Below the pieces are notes generated by a model, which saw nothing but the letters and a program-made list of their open reading frames with translations, was not told where the DNA came from and did not search any database. This document shows positions 59,728-64,000 of a stretch of 64,000 nucleotides of DNA, piece after piece; the stretch's first letter is position 1, and the number at the start of each line of letters is the position of its first letter. The DNA lies in contig JADJBS010000002.1 of assembly GCA_016703665.1 (NCBI GenBank), positions 248,001 through 312,000 of the forward strand. Direction: 5' to 3'. A program made the translations under genes and the position numbers. Origin of the DNA: Candidatus Defluviibacillus avedoerensis. Its GTDB lineage: Bacteria; Pseudomonadota; Gammaproteobacteria; Burkholderiales; Burkholderiaceae_C.

Positions 59728-60570
59728 ATGAATTGCCGCACATCGCTTTTACGCCAGCATCCCTGGCTCACCCTCAGGGAATACACCTTGGGCAGGGCGT
59801 CGCAGACGCTTGCTGCACCCGAGCAGAACCGAAAAATATCGGCCACCTGGGCCACAAATCTTGACGAAGTCAGGTCTGCCCAGCGACTGCGTTTCAATGT
59901 GTTTGCGGGTGAAATGGGCGCCCGTCTCAACACCCCCGTGGCGGGTTACGACATTGACCTGTTTGACGACTACTGCGAGCATTTGCTGGTGCGCGATGAG
60001 CTCACGCAAGAAGTGATCGGTACCTACCGTGTCTTGACCCCCCCCCAGGCCAAGCGTGTGGGCAGCACCTACAGTGATACCGAATTTGACTTGGTGCGTC
60101 TGCGTTCGCTGCGTGACCGCATGGTGGAACTGGGCCGCAGTTGCGTGCACGCCGACTACCGCCAGGGTGCGGTGATCCTGGCGCTGTGGGGTGCGCTGGC
60201 TGAGTTCATGACGCGCAACAAGCTGGACACCATGATTGGTTGCGCCAGCATTCCGATGATGCACAACGGGGTTGCCAGCGCCCAGGCAGCGGCAGGCATC
60301 TGGCATCAATTGCGGCAAACCCATCTGGCACCGGTTGAATACCATGTCAGGCCGCGACTGCCATTGCCAGTGGATGATTTTGAGCCGTGCCCTGGCATTG
60401 AGCCTCCAGCACTGATCAAAGGCTATCTGCGCCTCGGGGCCAAGGTGCTTGGCGCCCCTGCATGGGACCCTGACTTCAACACGGCCGACCTGCCGATGCT
60501 GATGCGCATCGGTGACTTGCCCCCACGTTACCGCAAGCACTTCCTGGGTGCATCGTCTGTGAGCGCCTGA
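59728..60570 (+). CDS. olsB: OlsB-like ornithine-acyl-ACP N-acyltransferase (GNAT)
   Basis: A 280-residue GNAT acyltransferase of the OlsB/hemolysin type, which N-acylates ornithine (or glutamine in some relatives) with a 3-hydroxyacyl chain to start a phosphorus-free aminolipid. Conserved blocks are ATNLDEVRSAQRLRFNVFAGEMGA (about 41-64), DDYCEHLLVRD, VIGTYRVL, VELGRSCVHADYRQG and GCASIPMM. Two ATGs (59724 and 59728) share one AAGAAG site; only the second frame gives the protein, and the first reads MNELPHIAFTPASLAHPQ and then stops, which may be a hidden frameshift. It follows phoX by 37 bases. No olsA is in the window. Confidence 0.82.
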   Translation: MNCRTSLLRQHPWLTLREYTLGRASQTLAAPEQNRKISATWATNLDEVRSAQRLRFNVFAGEMGARLNTPVAGYDIDLFDDYCEHLLVRDELTQEVIGTYRVLTPPQAKRVGSTYSDTEFDLVRLRSLRDRMVELGRSCVHADYRQGAVILALWGALAEFMTRNKLDTMIGCASIPMMHNGVASAQAAAGIWHQLRQTHLAPVEYHVRPRLPLPVDDFEPCPGIEPPALIKGYLRLGAKVLGAPAWDPDFNTADLPMLMRIGDLPPRYRKHFLGASSVSA

Positions 60571-60575
60571 CGCTT

Positions 60576-61484
60576 ATGAGATTCGACGCGGTCACATTTG
60601 ATGCCGCGCCGATGCGCGAGGCGTTCGCGTCCCTGCACGCTGGCGGGTACGACCAAGAAAACACCGAATCCGATGGTGGCAAAACCCACTACCGTGCTAT
60701 TTTTGTGTCGGACATCCACCTCGGTACGCCAGGCTGCCAAGCAGAGTCGCTGCTGGATTTCCTGAAAGACCACAGCAGCGACTACCTGTATTTGGTAGGT
60801 GACATCGTGGATGGCTGGCAACTGCGCCGCCGCTGGTTCTGGCCTCAGTCGCACAACGATGTGGTGCAAAAGCTGCTTAGGCGCGCACGCAAAGGCTGCC
60901 AGGTAATTTACGTGCCAGGCAATCACGACGAGTTTGCGCGTGGCTTTGTTGGTCATCAGTTTGGTGGCATCGATGTGGTGCAAGAGGCTGTGCACACCAC
61001 GGCAGACGGCAAGCGTCTTTGGGTCATCCATGGCGACTATTTCGACGGGGTGGTCCAGTGCGCCAAGTGGCTTGCTTACCTGGGCGACACGCTGTACGAA
61101 TTCACACTCAAACTCAACCGCCATTTCAACAGTTACCGGGCCCGCATGGGCTTGCCGTATTGGTCTTTGTCTGCCTACCTGAAGCACAAGGTCAAAAAGG
61201 CCTTGAACTATGTCATGGACTTTGAAGACGCTGTGGCCGCAGAAGCCCGCGAGCGTGGTCATCATGGTGTGGTGTGCGGCCATATCCACCGTGCCGAAAT
61301 GCGCGACATCAACGGCACCTTGTACTGCAACGATGGTGACTGGGTTGAAAGCCGCACCGCGCTGGTGGAGCACATGGACGGTCGGCTCGAACTGATCTAT
61401 TGGCAGCAGCTCGAAGGCCTGGTTTTGACCGCAGGTTCTGCAACGAACGCCAAGCTTGCCCAGCCAGCGGTGGCTGGCCGCTGA
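60576..61484 (+). CDS. PlcP-like metallophosphoesterase (predicted phospholipase C)
   Basis: A 302-residue calcineurin-like phosphoesterase: FVSDIHLGTPGC (D-x-H, about 44), YLVGDIVDGWQ (GD), YVPGNHDEFAR (GNHD), WVIHGDYFDG and VCGHIHRAEMRD (GHIH, about 228). It belongs with LpxH and PlcP; PlcP of rhizobia and marine bacteria cleaves the head group of phospholipids to diacylglycerol under phosphate starvation. Five bases after olsB-like and behind a phoX Pho box, so PlcP is favoured over LpxH, which is normally housekeeping. No signal peptide. The exact substrate is inferred. Confidence 0.72.
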   Translation: MRFDAVTFDAAPMREAFASLHAGGYDQENTESDGGKTHYRAIFVSDIHLGTPGCQAESLLDFLKDHSSDYLYLVGDIVDGWQLRRRWFWPQSHNDVVQKLLRRARKGCQVIYVPGNHDEFARGFVGHQFGGIDVVQEAVHTTADGKRLWVIHGDYFDGVVQCAKWLAYLGDTLYEFTLKLNRHFNSYRARMGLPYWSLSAYLKHKVKKALNYVMDFEDAVAAEARERGHHGVVCGHIHRAEMRDINGTLYCNDGDWVESRTALVEHMDGRLELIYWQQLEGLVLTAGSATNAKLAQPAVAGR

Positions 61485-61555
61485 TGTTTTTTGCCCGATT
61501 TTTCCTCTCACATCAACGTGAAGGACCGAGTTCAATTTGTACCAAAGGAGCCGAA

Positions 61556-62209
61556 ATGATGTCTGAATTTTTCAATCAACTCACCATTCAGCGCTGGGAC
61601 GACCACCGCTACTACCACCAAAGCCGGATCAATCAGACCCTGCATCTGATCAGCGCGATCAGCTTTCTGGTGGCCTATGTCTACCTGTTCATCGACCCGG
61701 CCATCTCTGGCCTGATTGGCTGGTTGGTCTCTATGAGCACGCGCCAGTCGGGGCACTTTTTCTTTGAACCGCTTGGCTTTGATGAAGTCAACCAGGTCAC
61801 TAACGAATACAAAGAAGAAGTCAAGGTGGGATACAACCTGCAACGCAAGCTGGTGTTGATTTCCATTTGGCTGGCGTCACCTTTGCTTTTGCTGGCTACG
61901 CCCAGTCTGTTTGGTTTGATCGAGCCCGGGGTGGGCTTCTCTGGCTTTGTGCACAACACTGGACTGCTCTGGTTGGCCATTGGGGCGGGCGGTTTGATAT
62001 TCCGCACAGTGCATTTGTTCTTCATCAAGGGTGTCATGGCCGGGCTGGTCTGGATGACCAAGATCCTCACTGACCCGTTCAACGACATCGTGCTGTACTA
62101 CAAGTCCCCCTGGCCCTGTTTCGAGGTGAGTGGGTCGAATCAGGCAAATCCAAAGCCTGATTCAACGCGCTCCCGAATCAGAAACGGTGCTCCAGCATTT
62201 CCCGCATAA
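61556..62209 (+). CDS. DUF962/Mpo1-like membrane protein (His-motif dioxygenase family)
   Basis: A 217-residue membrane protein with four hydrophobic segments (about 29-48, 52-62, 97-120, 135-160). It has YHQSRINQTLH (residue 19, cf. YHxxPxNxxxH) and RQSGHFFFEP (residue 63, cf. QxxGHxxFE), the conserved His pattern of the Mpo1/DUF962 family. Yeast Mpo1 is a 2-hydroxy fatty acid dioxygenase. The start ATG at 61556 follows an AAAGGAG site. Next to olsB and plcP, a role in hydroxy-acyl or head-group oxidation of aminolipids is an attractive guess. Family assignment by motif only; the Pro of the first motif is Arg here. Confidence 0.62.
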   Translation: MMSEFFNQLTIQRWDDHRYYHQSRINQTLHLISAISFLVAYVYLFIDPAISGLIGWLVSMSTRQSGHFFFEPLGFDEVNQVTNEYKEEVKVGYNLQRKLVLISIWLASPLLLLATPSLFGLIEPGVGFSGFVHNTGLLWLAIGAGGLIFRTVHLFFIKGVMAGLVWMTKILTDPFNDIVLYYKSPWPCFEVSGSNQANPKPDSTRSRIRNGAPAFPA

Positions 62210-62233
62210 CCCGGCGCTTGATACTTTGGTTGG

Positions 62234-63829
62234 TCAATACCGGGTTGTGCAGCCACCAGCCGTTTTTTGCATGGCCTGGGCGGCCCGGATAAACCGCTCA
62301 CCGACCTCATCAAAATCGTGCTCGGTGTAGTTCAGGCTGAAGATCATTCGACCGGTCCCCACCCAACTCAGCGCCAGACCTTCCAGACGCAGATAGTGCT
62401 GGAACAGCCAGTTGTAGCAACTGGGCTGGGTGTACAGCACGGTCCAGATACTGGACAAGTTGGCAACTTGCACCGGCAAATCCAAGTGCGTGAGTTTTGC
62501 ATTGAGCCGTTTTGCACGTGCATCCCAGCGTTGATCCAGATCGACATACAGCGCTTGCCCAGCGTCAGACTGGATATGCTGAAGAAACACATTCATGGCG
62601 CCCATCACGTAGGGGTGCGAGTTGAATGTGCCCCGTGCAAAGCAGATGTCTGCAGGAACGCTATCGCGAAACCTTTTCATCCAGCTTGCCTTGCCACACA
62701 CCACACCCACTGGCAGTCCGCCACCCAGTGTCTTGCCATAGGTCACCATGTCAGCCTGGATGCCGAAGTAGTCCTGCGCGCCTTTGGCTGCAAGACGGAA
62801 CCCGACAAACACTTCGTCAAAGATCAGGGCGATGTTTTTCTCGCTGCAAACGGCTCGCAGTTCCCTGAGCCAGGCTGTATATGCCTCGCGCGAGAAGTTA
62901 GCCTTGCGCGAACTGTCCAGCAAGGACGAATCCCCCGGCGCTGCGCCGTTCGGGTGCAGGGCCTGAAGGGGGTTTACCAGCACGCAGGCAATGTCCTTGC
63001 GCTTGCGCAAGACACGCAACGCAGCGGGGCTCATGTCGGACAGGGTGTAGGTGTCAAGCTCGGTCGCAGGGTTGCCGATGCCTGGTTGCACGTCACCCCA
63101 CCAGCCGTGGTAAGCACCACAAAACCGGACCAGCTTCGGTTTACCCGTGTGGTAGCGCGCAAGGCGAACTGCTTGCATGACAGCCTCGGTGCCCGACATG
63201 TGAAACGAGACTTCGTCAAGGCCCGAAATCTCCTTCAGACGCCGAACGTTGTCAGCCACGACAGGGTGGTAAGCCCCAAGCACCGGGCCAAGATCCTTGA
63301 CCAGTTCAGCACCCTTGGCAATGCAATCCTTGTAAAAATCCTGCCCCAAGAGGTTGACGCCGTACGAGCCGGTGAGGTCATAGAACACATTGCCGTCAAG
63401 GTCAGTCACTGTGACCCCCGATGTGGACTGTACAAAAGAAGCAATCTTCAGTTGCGTGCGGACCAGTTCCCTGAACTGAAAAGGGACCCGGTATGCACTG
63501 ACGAATTGCATGTCAGAAATGCCTTGCTCTGCCTCCAGGCTTTTGGCCACGCTCAGCTGGTAACGCGCGCGGAACTGGTTGCCCAAAGCTGCCATGGCCG
63601 TGCGTCGGCGGTCCACCACCTCATTGGGCACGCCATCGAGGCAATACGCCTCGATCTCGTCATAGCCATAGTGCGGCATCAACGCTGCCATGCGACGGGC
63701 CATGCGGGGATGGCCCGCAAGCGAGCGGTGTTTTGCCAAAGACAACTCCAGGCGGGTTTTTGCTTTATGCATTGCGTAAAGCAATCCTGCCCCACCCATT
63801 CCATACAGCGCCAAGCTTTCATTCACCAT
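62234..63829 (-). CDS. Class III PLP-dependent aminotransferase with N-terminal extension
   Basis: A 531-residue protein. The first about 110 residues are an extension with a hydrophobic start (LYGMGGAGLLYAM) and a helical segment. The rest is a class III aminotransferase like glutamate-1-semialdehyde aminomutase: FHMSGTEAVMQAVRLAR, CGAYHGWWGD, LIFDEVFVGFRLAAKG and the PLP Lys in YGKTLGGGLPVG (near 366). It is not HemL, given the extension. ATG at 63829 follows GAAGGA. It is convergent with the Mpo1-like gene (25 bases) and divergent from the decarboxylase-like gene (16 bases). It could make an amine or amino acid for lipid head groups. Confidence 0.78.
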   Translation of the reverse strand: MVNESLALYGMGGAGLLYAMHKAKTRLELSLAKHRSLAGHPRMARRMAALMPHYGYDEIEAYCLDGVPNEVVDRRRTAMAALGNQFRARYQLSVAKSLEAEQGISDMQFVSAYRVPFQFRELVRTQLKIASFVQSTSGVTVTDLDGNVFYDLTGSYGVNLLGQDFYKDCIAKGAELVKDLGPVLGAYHPVVADNVRRLKEISGLDEVSFHMSGTEAVMQAVRLARYHTGKPKLVRFCGAYHGWWGDVQPGIGNPATELDTYTLSDMSPAALRVLRKRKDIACVLVNPLQALHPNGAAPGDSSLLDSSRKANFSREAYTAWLRELRAVCSEKNIALIFDEVFVGFRLAAKGAQDYFGIQADMVTYGKTLGGGLPVGVVCGKASWMKRFRDSVPADICFARGTFNSHPYVMGAMNVFLQHIQSDAGQALYVDLDQRWDARAKRLNAKLTHLDLPVQVANLSSIWTVLYTQPSCYNWLFQHYLRLEGLALSWVGTGRMIFSLNYTEHDFDEVGERFIRAAQAMQKTAGGCTTRY

Positions 63830-63845
63830 TTTTGTCCTTCATTTC

Positions 63846-64000
63846 ATGAAAATTCGTTCGTTCATTCAGAGCCTGCTTGCGCAGGAAGACCTTAATTTCT
63901 TGATCACCAACCGCTTGCCCAGGCGCTGGTTGACCCAGTTGCTTGGCCGGTTCAGCAAGATCGAGAACCCCTGGGTGCGGGACGCGTCTATCGCAGGATG
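63846..64000 (+). CDS. Phosphatidylserine decarboxylase-like protein (cut by window end)
   Basis: Only about 51 N-terminal residues are visible: MKIRSFIQSLLAQEDLNFLI, then ITNRLPRRWLTQLLGRFSKIENPWVRDASI. The segment NRxPRRxLTxLxGxFSxIExPxVRD matches the start of a subgroup of phosphatidylserine decarboxylases. No Shine-Dalgarno precedes the ATG, which lies 16 bases from the divergent aminotransferase start, so its promoter would be inside that gene. The assignment rests on N-terminal resemblance and should be confirmed with the rest of the gene. Confidence 0.5.
   Translation, partial: MKIRSFIQSLLAQEDLNFLITNRLPRRWLTQLLGRFSKIENPWVRDASIAG

Noticed and set aside
60528..61535. A 335-codon minus-strand frame opposite the PlcP-like gene
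   Set aside because: The calcineurin-like motifs D-x-H, GD, GNHD and GHIH on the plus strand settle the coding strand.
62267..63895. A 542-codon plus-strand frame opposite the aminotransferase
   Set aside because: The minus-strand product has a complete class III aminotransferase pattern and a ribosome site; the plus frame has neither.
1..64000. A large mobile element or prophage
   Set aside because: No integrase, transposase, terminal inverted repeats or attachment site was recognised; base composition and gene spacing look uniform, and only the relic at 38.6 kb suggests past phage contact.

Overview
The window looks like a chromosomal segment of a betaproteobacterium of the order Burkholderiales, most likely Comamonadaceae. 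The reasons are the EF-P/EarP arginine-rhamnosylation pair, a PHA phasin, the grpE-dnaK-dnaJ order with sigma-32 type promoters, the folP-glmM overlap behind ftsH, and the overall protein resemblance. This assignment is by recognition, not by a search. Almost all of it is ordinary, densely packed coding sequence. No rRNA operon, CRISPR array, insertion sequence or prophage was seen; the only likely phage relic is a broken Bro-N fragment at 38.6 kb.

Layout. 1-3.9 kb (minus strand): heat-shock operon grpE-dnaK-dnaJ (dnaJ cut by the window edge, dnaK broken by one base) and an FKBP isomerase. 4-6.3 kb: FAH-family hydrolase and two small regulators (HxlR, MarR). 6.35-9.95 kb: gmd-fcl-manC, a GDP-L-fucose operon. 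10-18.7 kb: phasin, then a tight run of metabolic genes (deacetylase, thioesterase, nitroreductase, pncB, hydroxyacid dehydrogenase, rmuC, MFS) meeting a LOG-family gene. 18.7-26 kb: efp/earP, uvrC-pgsA-HU, four tRNAs (Val, His, Gly, Cys), ppiD. 26-37 kb: greA, DUF4149, yhbY, rlmE-ftsH-folP-glmM, dusC, a Fur-type feoAB operon. 37-48 kb: glutamate dehydrogenase, exported msrA/msrB, a minus-strand nucleoside hydrolase/glycosyltransferase/kinase operon, patatin, small conserved proteins, amidohydrolase, CobW GTPase.

48-64 kb is the most interesting part. ppk1-sixA, ppk2, an M14-type hydrolase with an alpha/beta hydrolase, a 5'-nucleotidase lipoprotein and a PhoX phosphatase are each preceded by TGTCAY-type half-sites at 11-bp spacing, which I read as Pho boxes. 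PhoX is followed on the same strand by an OlsB-like acyltransferase, a PlcP-like metallophosphoesterase and a membrane protein carrying the His motifs of the Mpo1/DUF962 dioxygenases; a class III aminotransferase and the start of a phosphatidylserine decarboxylase-like gene come next. Together this suggests one phosphate-starvation island: scavenge phosphate from nucleotides and esters, store it as polyphosphate, and replace phospholipids with phosphorus-free aminolipids. The island also holds a 37-residue membrane microprotein in front of ppk2 and a Lys/Pro/Ala-rich protein between ppk1 and ppk2.

Two genes (dnaK and the small gene at 57.3 kb) carry single-base frame breaks, with a weaker third suspicion at the start of the olsB-like gene. 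This may mean that the underlying assembly has residual indel errors.
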